Source of the DNA: HXMU1420-13 sp965229525
Lineage (GTDB): Bacteria; Bacteroidota; Rhodothermia; Balneolales; Balneolaceae
Reading direction: 5' to 3'
Assembly: GCA_965229525.1 (NCBI GenBank)
Contig: OZ245886.1
Coordinates: 3,472,001 to 3,536,000 of the forward strand
DNA length: 64,000 bases
The notes under the pieces are model-generated. The model saw only the letters and a list, made by a program, of their open reading frames with translations. It did not search any database and was not told where the DNA came from. Shown in pieces: positions 54,513 to 61,816 of this stretch. Every line of letters begins with the position of its first letter. Position 1 is the first letter of the stretch. The position numbers and the translations under genes are program-made.

Positions 54513-55476
54513 CAAAGGACCTGTTTCAAATTTCATTACCCATCATTTTCGACATTTTAACGCTGCTTCATTAGTTGATGCTGCAATCGCTTACGAGGAT
54601 CAGCTAAAAAACAATTCAAAGATGATGATTACTCTGGCCGGCGCGATGAGTACTGCAGAATTAGGACTCTCTTTAGCTGAAATGATTCGCCAAGATAAGG
54701 TGCATATCATCACATGTACCGGCGCGAATTTAGAAGAAGATGTCTTCAATCTGGTAGCTCATAATCATTATAAGCGCATTCCAAATTATCGGGACTTGAG
54801 CCCAGAAGATGAAAAAGAACTTCTGGACAATCACTTCAATCGAGTGACCGACACCTGTATCCCCGAAGAAGAAGCCATGCGAGCTATCGAGGAACACCTT
54901 GTAAAACGCTGGACCAAGGCTTCGGAGTCCGGTGAGCGATATTTTCCGCACGAATATTTTTATGATATCCTGCTATCTGGAGATTTAAAAGATTCTTATC
55001 AGATTGATTCCATGAACTCCTGGCTATTGGCAGCGGCAGAGAAAAACATCCCTATCATCGTCCCAGGCTGGGAAGATTCTACTTGCGGTAACTTCTTTGC
55101 CTCCCACTGTATGGAGGGGCGCACTACACCTAATGCCATGAAATCCGGTATTGAATACATGATGTTTTTAGCGAATTGGTATCAGAATAACTCGGAAAAT
55201 GGAATTGGATTCTTCCAGATAGGTGGAGGAATTGCGGGTGACTTCCCTATTTGTGTGGTTCCAATGCTGGATCAGGATTTAGGGATTGATGCACCATTAT
55301 GGAGCTATTTCTGCCAGATTTCGGACTCAACGACTAGTTACGGCTCTTATTCAGGAGCTGTACCCAATGAAAAAATCACCTGGGGAAAGCTGGGAATTGA
55401 TACCCCAAAGTTTATCATCGAGTCCGATGCGACCATCGTTGCACCATTAATTTTTGCATATCTTCTGGGATGGTAA
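54505..55476 (+). CDS. deoxyhypusine synthase-like protein
   Basis: A 323-residue protein of the DHS family. TGANLEEDVFNL and IGGGIAGDFPI form the NAD/spermidine site, and K295 (NEKITWGKLG) is at the position of the reactive Lys. Bacteria lack eIF5A, the DHS substrate in eukaryotes and archaea, so this is expected to act on a small amine, for example as homospermidine synthase or an aminobutyl transferase. That is inference. The gene overlaps the decarboxylase and lacks a neighbouring agmatinase. Confidence 0.8.
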   Translation: MTDKGPVSNFITHHFRHFNAASLVDAAIAYEDQLKNNSKMMITLAGAMSTAELGLSLAEMIRQDKVHIITCTGANLEEDVFNLVAHNHYKRIPNYRDLSPEDEKELLDNHFNRVTDTCIPEEEAMRAIEEHLVKRWTKASESGERYFPHEYFYDILLSGDLKDSYQIDSMNSWLLAAAEKNIPIIVPGWEDSTCGNFFASHCMEGRTTPNAMKSGIEYMMFLANWYQNNSENGIGFFQIGGGIAGDFPICVVPMLDQDLGIDAPLWSYFCQISDSTTSYGSYSGAVPNEKITWGKLGIDTPKFIIESDATIVAPLIFAYLLGW

Positions 55477-55790
55477 GTAACAGAGGTACATTTCAAGTAG
55501 AAAAGTATGCACACAGAATGTTGATTTCGGTCATATGCTTTAGTGCATCAATTATTCCGAGCTTTTTGATTTTTGGCTCTTTTTTCAACGATATAGCACT
55601 CACATATATAGTTGTATTAATTCCATTTTCCCTCCCATTATCACTCATATTTATCCCTTTTTTCGATTTTATATTGCGAAGATTCAACTACTTCAAAAAA
55701 AATCTTCAAATAGTTTTTGTATCTGATATTATTGTCGCAATTATTGTACCTGCACCAACTCTATTATTACTAATGTTTCTGATTTGGTAA
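55470..55790 (+). CDS. hypothetical small membrane protein
   Basis: A 106-residue protein with three to four hydrophobic segments (about 18-38, 44-66, 83-105) and no soluble domain. Not recognised. It overlaps the DHS-like gene by seven bases and is thus the third gene of the polyamine operon; its role could be transport support, but nothing in the sequence proves this. Confidence 0.4.
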   Translation: MVSNRGTFQVEKYAHRMLISVICFSASIIPSFLIFGSFFNDIALTYIVVLIPFSLPLSLIFIPFFDFILRRFNYFKKNLQIVFVSDIIVAIIVPAPTLLLLMFLIW

Positions 55791-55959
55791 AAAGCATTCC
55801 TGCTACTATTCGATCTCTTTCTTTTTTGTAGCAGCTTTGTGCCTCAGTGCCTTTGCACCTTTGTGCCTTCTTCAACAAAAAAGCGGTTTTCTGACACACT
55901 TTCCTATTGTTGATGGATACAAATTTGCCTATCTATCGCCTTGTTGATTATCAATACAA

Positions 55960-56056
55960 GTCATCCAGAGCCACGCCCTAAGCGTGGCGAAGGATCCTCA
56001 CAATTATGCCTTATTCGATAATAGTTGTGTAGATTTATCGCTACGCTCTGAATGAC
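55960..56056. repeat. palindromic dispersed repeat, copy 3
   Basis: Ends GTCATCCAGAGC (55960-55971) and GCTCTGAATGAC (56045-56056) are inverted copies with few changes. Inside, GCCACGC and GCGTGGC (55970-55988) form a strong hairpin. It lies in the non-coding gap before the E1 gene. Confidence 0.65.
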
Positions 56057-56077
56057 AACAAATAGTTTGTTTTCTAA

Positions 56078-58066
56078 GTGATCGTCCCAAAACAAAAAAT
56101 AAAGCGCACCCGAGCGCTGACCATCTACAAATCCCTATTACTTCCACGTCGCATCGAAGAACGAATGCTCAAATTATTGCGACAAAACAAGATCTCTAAA
56201 TGGTTTTCCGGTATAGGTCAAGAAGCTGTGGCCGTTGGAGTTGCGCTCGCCGCCTATCAACAAGATTACATCCTTCCGATGCACCGAAACCTTGGGGTAT
56301 TCACAACGCGTGAAGTTCCATTTTATGAGCTCTTTTGCCAGCTCTTTGGAAAGGCTGATGGTATCACCAAAGGACGAGAACGCTCTTTTCATTTCGGTTC
56401 ATTAGAACATAACATCGTGGGAATGATCTCCCACCTGGCAGCGATGATGCCTGTGGCCGATGGATTGGCTCTAGCTAAGAAATTAAAAGGCGAAGAAGCG
56501 GTGGCTTTTTCCTTTGTGGGTGATGGCGCTTCTTCGGAAGGTGATTTTCACGAAGCCATCAACTTGGCCGCTGTTTGGAAACTCCCGATTGTGTTCATTA
56601 TCGAGAATAACGGATACGGACTCTCCACTCCTACCAAAGAGCAATATGCTTGTGACCATTTATCTGATCGGGCTAAAGGCTATGGGATTCATGGCTATTA
56701 CATCGATGGGAATAATGTGTTGGATGTGATCGACACGATGAAAGATGCCCGGAAACGAGCATTACAAGGCGAACCTGTACTCATTGAAGCCAAAACCTTT
56801 CGCATGCGTGGTCATGAAGAAGCTTCGGGTACGGCTTATGTTCCAGACGACATGTTCGACGAATGGTCGAAGAAAGATCCGATCATGCGTTTCGAGAAAT
56901 ACATGGAAACGCATCATATGCATTCCCAGGAAGACTTCGACGAGATTCGCGAAGAAGTGGATGCAATGTTCGAGGATGAACTCAAACGCGCCTTAAATGC
57001 CCCTGAGCCGACCTTCGACCTACAGACCGAACTAGACGCCGTTTATTCTCTTGAAGAACCTCAGATTCCAAAAGTAACCCGAACAAACGGGAGTAAATCA
57101 GAGAAACGCTTCGTGGATGTAATCCAGTCTTCCCTTCGCCAGGCTTTTGCAGAAGATGATTCCTTCATGATTATGGGTCAGGATATTGCCGGATATGGCG
57201 GTGTATTCAAAATCACCGAAGGATTTATGGATCGTTTTGGAGCCGATCGTATTCGAAATACACCCATTATAGAATCTGGTGTACTTGGAGCAGCCATTGG
57301 ATTGGCTTTAGAAGGATTTAAACCTGTGGTGGAAATGCAGTTTTCTGATTTCGTTACCTGCGGGATGAACCAGATCATTCAGAATATTGCGAAGTCGAAG
57401 TACCGATGGTCGCCGGGATTGAATATTACCATTCGGATGCCTCATGGTGCTGGTGTGGGTGCCGGTCCGTTTCACTCTCAGTCGCCGGAAGGTTGGTTTA
57501 TGCCTCATGCCGGACTCAAAATCGTGGTTCCAGGAACCGTGGAAGATGCCCAGAACCTGATGTATTCTTCCCTTTTTGATCCAAATCCAGTGTTGTTCTT
57601 CGAGCATAAAAAACTCTATCGTAGTTTACGAGCTACCACTCGTGACCATGCTGTATATGAACCACTCGGAAAAGCCAAAATCCAGCGAGAAGGTACCGAT
57701 GCTTCCATCATCACCTATGGATATGGCGTACAATGGGCCTTTGAACTCGCCGATGAATACGAGAAACAAGGTGTTTCTTTGGAAATCCTTGATCTCCGAA
57801 CATTAGCTCCGTTGGACAAAGAAACCATTTACCAAACGGTTCGAAAAACGAACCGCGTGCTGCTCCTCCAGGAACCTTCTATTACCATGGGGCCGATGAG
57901 CGAAGTCTCTGCCCTCATTAACGAACATTGCTTCCAATACCTGGATGCCCCCGTCCTCCGTGCCGCGCCGATCGACACCCCTATTCCATTCAACAAAAAA
58001 CTGGAAACCGGTTATTTGAATTTGGACGGGCTGAAAGCTCAGATTGAGAAGTTGTTGGGGTATTAA
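56078..58066 (+). CDS. 2-oxoacid dehydrogenase E1, fused alpha and beta subunits
   Basis: A 662-residue protein, start GTG. Residues about 20-330 are the E1-alpha half with the thiamine diphosphate motif GDG (148-150)...NN (177-178) in GDGASSEGDF and IENNGYGLS. Residues about 350-662 are the E1-beta half with GQDIAGYGGVFK, ESGVLGAAIGLAL and LLLQEPSITMG. In eukaryotes and many bacteria these are two chains. The complex could use branched-chain oxoacids or pyruvate; E2 and E3 genes are not here. Its codons look GC-richer than the genes that follow. Confidence 0.9.
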   Translation: MIVPKQKIKRTRALTIYKSLLLPRRIEERMLKLLRQNKISKWFSGIGQEAVAVGVALAAYQQDYILPMHRNLGVFTTREVPFYELFCQLFGKADGITKGRERSFHFGSLEHNIVGMISHLAAMMPVADGLALAKKLKGEEAVAFSFVGDGASSEGDFHEAINLAAVWKLPIVFIIENNGYGLSTPTKEQYACDHLSDRAKGYGIHGYYIDGNNVLDVIDTMKDARKRALQGEPVLIEAKTFRMRGHEEASGTAYVPDDMFDEWSKKDPIMRFEKYMETHHMHSQEDFDEIREEVDAMFEDELKRALNAPEPTFDLQTELDAVYSLEEPQIPKVTRTNGSKSEKRFVDVIQSSLRQAFAEDDSFMIMGQDIAGYGGVFKITEGFMDRFGADRIRNTPIIESGVLGAAIGLALEGFKPVVEMQFSDFVTCGMNQIIQNIAKSKYRWSPGLNITIRMPHGAGVGAGPFHSQSPEGWFMPHAGLKIVVPGTVEDAQNLMYSSLFDPNPVLFFEHKKLYRSLRATTRDHAVYEPLGKAKIQREGTDASIITYGYGVQWAFELADEYEKQGVSLEILDLRTLAPLDKETIYQTVRKTNRVLLLQEPSITMGPMSEVSALINEHCFQYLDAPVLRAAPIDTPIPFNKKLETGYLNLDGLKAQIEKLLGY

Positions 58067-58277
58067 TTCTAAATTATAATCACATACAAAACTACTATTA
58101 TCTATATATTTGCATCCTATGTAATTGCTATTTTTTAACTTAAAATAAATTATTTTAATAAGATTGATTAGAAAAGTAAGCTAAATTTTTTGTCCTCTAT
58201 TTTATTGTTATTCAATTGAGTTAATTTTTATTATGGATTGTATCCAATCTTATTTAAAATGTATGCACATGCACAAA

Positions 58278-58292
58278 CTTACTTTTTGTAAG
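58278..58292. promoter_or_regulatory. short hairpin upstream of two-gene accessory unit
   Basis: CTTAC and GTAAG flank TTTTT just 8 bases before the next ATG, with TGCACA repeated in tandem at 58264-58275. The stretch 58067-58300 is very AT-rich and contains TATATTTG near 58112, a fit to the Bacteroidota -7 box. These are likely promoter-region signals for the accessory pair. Confidence 0.3.
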
Positions 58293-58300
58293 CAAATAAG

Positions 58301-59071
58301 ATGAAACTTAAATTATTCATAGCATTTTTTATTGTTCTAATCGTAGGCTATTTGATGGGTATTTGGTTACCGATTAGTATGCTTCAATTCGAGGTAGTTT
58401 CATCACAGCCTGATACAATAGATGTATTAAATCTTTCAATAAGATTATTTGCAGCAGTTTCTACTGTTGCTGCTGTAATAGTCGCATTATTCAAAGAAGA
58501 TTTAAGAAAGATTTGGGTTCACAGTAAAATTCAAGTGCAGCTTCCAGATGAGAATTTTTCTGAAAACTTATATTCGGATAAAATTGAAGACAATAGCCAA
58601 AATCCTTTAAAAGCTGAGAGTTATATTTGTTTACTTGAGGTGTTAAACAATGGTAATATTTCTGCAACGGGTGTTGAGATATATATCGAAAGTCTGACTT
58701 TCGAGGGACCAAATTATCCTACATCACAAACTATTTCAGTAAATGACAAATCTCTTTCATGGAGCGGAATTACAGAATCAAAGATACCAATACCACCAGA
58801 AGGAAAGAAAAAAGTTAAAATACTGGAAATTCTAGCACCTGAAGAACAATCCGACCCTGAGGGTACTATTACAAATGTTCCACCCAAACTTCGAATTTCA
58901 GATACAATAATTGATGAAAACTTTGATAATGGAGAATGGGAAGCTAAATATGCTATATATTCCACAAATTCTAAACCAATTAGATTTACGCTTTTAATAA
59001 AATGGAATGGTAAGTGGGAAAATAGAGCAAGTGAAATGAAATCCTGCTTAACAATTTCACATAAGAATTGA
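58301..59071 (+). CDS. hypothetical two-TM protein with beta-rich cytoplasmic or periplasmic domain
   Basis: A 256-residue protein. Two membrane helices near the N-terminus (about 5-27 and 46-64, ending ALFKEDLRKIW) are followed by about 190 residues that look like Ig/CARDB-type beta strands, with LLEVLNNGNISATGVEIYIESL. No enzyme motif is seen. Its stop shares the A of the next ATG, so it is translated with the SinR-like gene. Clearly AT-richer than the E1 gene before it. Membrane plus beta-domain proteins of this layout occur in mobile and defence gene sets, but membership here is only a suggestion. Confidence 0.5.
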   Translation: MKLKLFIAFFIVLIVGYLMGIWLPISMLQFEVVSSQPDTIDVLNLSIRLFAAVSTVAAVIVALFKEDLRKIWVHSKIQVQLPDENFSENLYSDKIEDNSQNPLKAESYICLLEVLNNGNISATGVEIYIESLTFEGPNYPTSQTISVNDKSLSWSGITESKIPIPPEGKKKVKILEILAPEEQSDPEGTITNVPPKLRISDTIIDENFDNGEWEAKYAIYSTNSKPIRFTLLIKWNGKWENRASEMKSCLTISHKN

Positions 59072-59340
59072 TGAAACATATATACTCGATATCGTTTGCC
59101 ACATCTAATGATTCCATAGTTTTGGAAAGAATTAAGGCTTTGGGTAACTGGAAATCTTTCTTTCCAAATCAAGTTTTTTTAGAGACAGATTTACATTCAA
59201 AAGATGTATATAGTAAAATAAGTGTTGATTATGAAAATGATAGAATTCTTATCGTGAAACTGGACCTAACAAATTACTGGGGTATTATGCCACCAGATTT
59301 TTGGACGTGGTTGCAAGAATCTAGAGAAGCAAATAACTAG
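59071..59340 (+). CDS. SinR/Cas2-like ferredoxin-fold small protein
   Basis: An 89-residue protein starting at the ATG that follows TTG at 59068. The pattern IYSISFATSND...RIKALGNWKSFFPNQVFLETD...DRILIVKLDLTNYWGIMPPDFWTWL matches short SinR-family/VapD-Cas2-like proteins, which begin with a strand, then a helix, a GxW segment, a LxTD strand and a final LVIxI strand. The catalytic Asp of Cas2 nucleases is not obvious. No CRISPR array or cas1 is near. Family assignment is from memory of the pattern and should be confirmed by a profile search. Confidence 0.4.
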   Translation: MKHIYSISFATSNDSIVLERIKALGNWKSFFPNQVFLETDLHSKDVYSKISVDYENDRILIVKLDLTNYWGIMPPDFWTWLQESREANN

Positions 59341-59469
59341 TTAAATTTTTTTCCCCTAGTGCCGTAGCTCAGCTGCGGAACCAACTCCAAGGCTCAGCTT
59401 CACTTACTCAGAAAACCTACCCATAAATTGTAAGGAATTCATCCTGCTGTGGTCTAACCTACTAAGAAC

Positions 59470-59565
59470 ATGGCTAGAAGCAGGTATAAAATCAAAGAAG
59501 AACACTATCGATATTTCATCACTTTAAGTGTAGTAGATGTAATCTCATTTAAGTTGTCACCTTGA
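59470..59565 (+). pseudogene. RAYT/Y1 transposase, N-terminal remnant A
   Basis: The ATG follows TAAGGA further upstream and reads MARSRYKIKEEHYRYFITLSV..., the usual beginning of REP-associated tyrosine (IS200-like Y1) transposases, but ends at TGA (59563) inside the inserted palindromic repeat after 31 codons. The catalytic HUH and Tyr parts are absent. Confidence 0.7.
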
Positions 59566-59696
59566 GCTCCCCTTACCTCAATAAAAACTCGATTGGGTAG
59601 CGAAAGGTCTCAAATAATTTATCCATCTTTATTTTGTATTTGATACCCTTCGCAATCCCGTACCGAACCTACCTAAACTTAAGGGCTCAGGGTGAC
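59556..59696. repeat. palindromic dispersed repeat, copy 4 (141 bp, nested)
   Basis: Ends GTCACCTTGAGC (59556-59567) and GCTCAGGGTGAC (59685-59696) are inverted. Nearly identical in length and sequence to the copy at 61355-61495, and inserted at the same place in both transposase remnants. Confidence 0.75.
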
Positions 59697-59815
59697 AGCT
59701 TTTTTTTAAAACTACTTCCCATCTTCACTTTAAGTGTCGTGGATGGAATCCCAGATTAGGGGCAGAGCCTCTAAGACTCGTTCCGCAGCAGAGCTACGGA
59801 ACTAGATTGGGTGTC

Positions 59816-59891
59816 GAACATTGAATGTTGAATGTTCAATGTTCCTCTACCGCCCCACCTAGCGCAAGCAGCCTTTGCTGAACTAGATTCA
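59816..59891. repeat. repeat block shared with 61596-61631 and 61779-61815
   Basis: GAACATTGAA...TTCAATGTTC (59816-59844) is a 10-base perfect inverted repeat, related to 61779-61815. Next, a 36-base stretch CACCTAGCGCAAGCAGCC... (59856-59891) recurs at 61596-61631 with few changes. Both copies sit next to element ends. Confidence 0.6.
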
Positions 59892-59894
59892 AAA

Positions 59895-60008
59895 ATGTTT
59901 GGTCAAAGACAGTTAATTGATCCCTTGAAAGATGATAGAACAACTGGTACGTCTTCTGATGCTTTGAAAATGGCTTTAGAGACAATTAAAGAACTTGATA
60001 GCAAGTAG
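59895..60008 (+). pseudogene. 37-codon coding remnant
   Basis: An ORF from ATG 59895 to TAG 60006 reads MFGQRQLIDPLKDDRTT...SSDALKMALETIKELDSK. The frame stays open upstream through the repeat block, so this looks like the C-terminal end of a gene whose front was replaced by repeat sequence. No family recognised. Confidence 0.25.
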
Positions 60009-60011
60009 GAT

Positions 60012-60032
60012 CTGTAGCTCCGCTGCGGAATC
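60012..60032. repeat. isolated REP-type arm
   Basis: CTGTAGCTCCGCTGCGGAATC matches the left arms of elements A and B, followed by GAGACTCTTC as in element ends. A third, solitary end. Confidence 0.6.
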
Positions 60033-60137
60033 AAAAACGAGACTCTTCTTCACACCAAAGAAAATGTCTAAGTGACTTGAATAGAATAAATCAGTTTAGA
60101 ATCTTACACTTCGGATATAAGTAAATAAATCTTGGCT

Positions 60138-61142
60138 ATGATCAAGTATAGATACGCTTATGGTGAGCAAGATGAGATTGTCGATGTAAAGACATTAAAT
60201 AGAGAACAAGAATTAGGGACGTATAAATGTATAGGCTGTGAAAAAGAACTGATTCCAAGGCTTGGTAAAAAACGAACAAAACATTTTGCTCATAAGGTTG
60301 ATTATGATTGCTCGAAAGAGACCTACTTACACTTCCTAGCAAAAAAATGGTTTTATAATTTTTATAAAACGTGCCTTAAAAATTCGATTCCATATATACT
60401 AGAATACTCTGTTCACAATTACTGCAATTTGTATAAAAAAGAGTTTAATGTTGAATGTGATCATGGCGTACAGAAAAGGGAATTTAACCTCATTTCGTAC
60501 TTCAATGAGATAGTTTTAGAAGAAAGAGATGGAAGCTTAATTCCAGATGTTAGAATCTATAATCCAGAAACTAATAAATCTATTTACATAGAAATTGCTA
60601 TAACTCACAAATCTGATTTAAACAAAATAGAAAGTGGAAATAAAATCGTTGAGTTCATTTTCAATGAAGAAGATGATCTAAAGATTTTTGAGGACAGAAG
60701 AATCCCTTTAGAACATGAAAAAATAGTTAGATATAATTTCAAAGACGAGACAATAAAAAAAAACACCTGTGGTGGAAATTGCTCAGTTGGACATTATACA
60801 TTTATTGTTTTCAAGTCTGGCAAGTCAATACTAATTGACAAGAATTTGTCAGAGCTTTTAAGAAAACTAAAAAGTAAATCAATTATTCATTACGAAATTT
60901 CTAAAGAAGGATCTTACTCTTTTAATTTTGCAGAGAAAGTTATTGAAGCACATGAAAAAGGTATCAGTATTAGAAATTGTTATCTATGCCGTTACCATGC
61001 TCACAATCAAAATGTATCAGAGTCTGAAAAAACAATCTTCTGCAAGTTTCTAAAAAAACCTTGTGGCTCAAATGAAGCTGCTGATTGCAACTTTTATAAG
61101 CCTGATAAAAAGGTGTATATGGATCACTTATTTCCTAGGTAA
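60138..61142 (+). CDS. CoiA-like competence/nuclease family protein
   Basis: A 334-residue protein. The N-terminal zinc-finger-like segment is CIGCEKELIPRLGKKRTKHFAHK (C-x2-C ... H-x2-H-type), then ETYLHFLAKKWFYNFY with the E...H...K helix, and a nuclease-like core SLIPDVRIYNP...YIEIAITHK with the PD-(D/E)xK-type Asp and Glu. This is the CoiA layout, a family linked to DNA uptake and recombination. The start is ATG at 60138; a TTG two codons earlier is also possible. AT-rich and bracketed by REP/RAYT elements, which suggests acquisition by transfer. A second Cys-rich patch (NCYLCRYHAHNQN) near the C-terminus may bind zinc. Confidence 0.65.
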   Translation: MIKYRYAYGEQDEIVDVKTLNREQELGTYKCIGCEKELIPRLGKKRTKHFAHKVDYDCSKETYLHFLAKKWFYNFYKTCLKNSIPYILEYSVHNYCNLYKKEFNVECDHGVQKREFNLISYFNEIVLEERDGSLIPDVRIYNPETNKSIYIEIAITHKSDLNKIESGNKIVEFIFNEEDDLKIFEDRRIPLEHEKIVRYNFKDETIKKNTCGGNCSVGHYTFIVFKSGKSILIDKNLSELLRKLKSKSIIHYEISKEGSYSFNFAEKVIEAHEKGISIRNCYLCRYHAHNQNVSESEKTIFCKFLKKPCGSNEAADCNFYKPDKKVYMDHLFPR

Positions 61143-61268
61143 TCATTTCATCCCATCATTCCATAGCTCTGCTTCGGAAATAAACCCGAGGCTCTGCCTC
61201 ATCTATACAGAAAAGCTCGCCATAAACTGTAAGGAATTGATCCGGCGACGGTCTAACCAACTTCGATC

Positions 61269-61364
61269 ATGGCTAGGAGCAGTTATAAAATCAAAGAAGA
61301 TTACTATCCCAATTTTATCACTTTGAGTGTAGAGGATGGAATCTCATTTAATTTGTCACCTTGA
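61269..61364 (+). pseudogene. RAYT/Y1 transposase, N-terminal remnant B
   Basis: MARSSYKIKEDYYPNFITLSV... followed by TGA at 61362 inside the nested palindrome, 31 codons long. Same truncation point as remnant A, so the insert predates the duplication or the two share a parent. Confidence 0.7.
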
Positions 61365-61495
61365 GCTCCCCTTACCTCAAAAAAAGCTCAATTGGGCAGC
61401 GAAAGGTCTCAAATAATTTATCCATCTTTATTTTGTATTTGATACCCTTCGCAATCCTGATCCGAACCTGCCTGAACATCTAGGCTCAGGGTGAC
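61355..61495. repeat. palindromic dispersed repeat, copy 5 (141 bp, nested)
   Basis: GTCACCTTGAGC (61355-61366) and GCTCAGGGTGAC (61484-61495) flank sequence almost identical to the copy at 59556-59696; shared internal text runs through CAAATAATTTATCCATC. Confidence 0.75.
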
Positions 61496-61553
61496 AGCTT
61501 TTAATTGGTTGATGAACCACTCATTACAAATTTATGACCCGATAAGCATACCT

Positions 61554-61726
61554 CCGCTTGTGCGTAACTAAAAGATGGCATTGGTCCAAGTGGCCCACCT
61601 AGCGTAAGCAGCCTGTGCTGAACTAGATTCAGTATCCGCTTGTGCGTATCTAAATGATGGTATTTGTCCAAGTGGACACTTGAACCAGACTTTGGGGTAT
61701 CTAAATGATGGTATTGGTCCAAGTGG
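61554..61726. repeat. three imperfect 40-base repeats
   Basis: Units at 61554-61593, 61636-61675 and 61687-61726 share a core like TATCTAAATGATGGTATTGG then TCCAAGTGG. The first two also share CCGCTTGTGCGTA. Spacing (82 and 51) is irregular, so it is not a CRISPR. They lie in the right half of element B. Confidence 0.6.
61596..61631. repeat. 36-base repeat copy of 59856-59891
   Basis: CACCTAGCGTAAGCAGCCTG... repeats the block at 59856 with two or three changes, here between 40-base repeat units 1 and 2. Confidence 0.6.
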
Positions 61727-61816
61727 AGCAGAGCCTCTCAGTCTCATCCGCAGCGGAGCTACGGAACAGGTGTTTATTGAATGTTGGACATTGAATGTTG
61801 GATGTTCAAAGTTCTT

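Larger units (their letters stand above)
59361..59801. mobile_element. degenerate REP/RAYT-type element A
   Basis: About 440 bases with inverted ends. Left arm near GTAGCTCAGCTGCGGAAC (59363-59382) and right arm TTCCGCAGCAGAGCTACGGA (59781-59800) are inverted copies, extending inwards for about 40 bases with fewer matches. Inside is a transposase start (ATG 59470) cut off by a nested 141-base palindromic insert, then a second fragment of the same transposase region (59724-59755, frame IFTLSVVDGIP). It is non-autonomous. Confidence 0.7.
61161..61766. mobile_element. degenerate REP/RAYT-type element B
   Basis: About 606 bases. Left arm CCATAGCTCTGCTTCGGAA (61161-61179) and right arm TCCGCAGCGGAGCTACGGAA (61747-61766) are inverted copies of the element A ends. 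It carries the same transposase start (ATG 61269), the same nested 141-base palindrome and then a block of 40-base repeats. It is related to element A but longer. Confidence 0.7.

Noticed and set aside
55810..55960. TGCC-rich text near 55830-55870 as a regulatory repeat
   Set aside because: It contains tandem TGCCTxxGTGCC-like words but no conserved structure or gene link that I can support.
58301..59340. Panoptes-type or CRISPR-associated system
   Set aside because: The 89-residue protein lacks a GGDD polymerase motif and no cas1, array or other system gene is near; only the general layout is similar.
61501..61722. 73-codon minus-strand ORF with repeated DxYHHLDT
   Set aside because: The repetition simply mirrors the 40-base DNA repeats; no start signal, no homology seen.
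61554..61726. CRISPR-like repeats
   Set aside because: Units are imperfect, irregularly spaced (82 and 51 bases), and there are no cas genes.
59361..61766. Active transposon
   Set aside because: Both transposase remnants stop after 31 codons; no HUH or catalytic Tyr region exists in the window.
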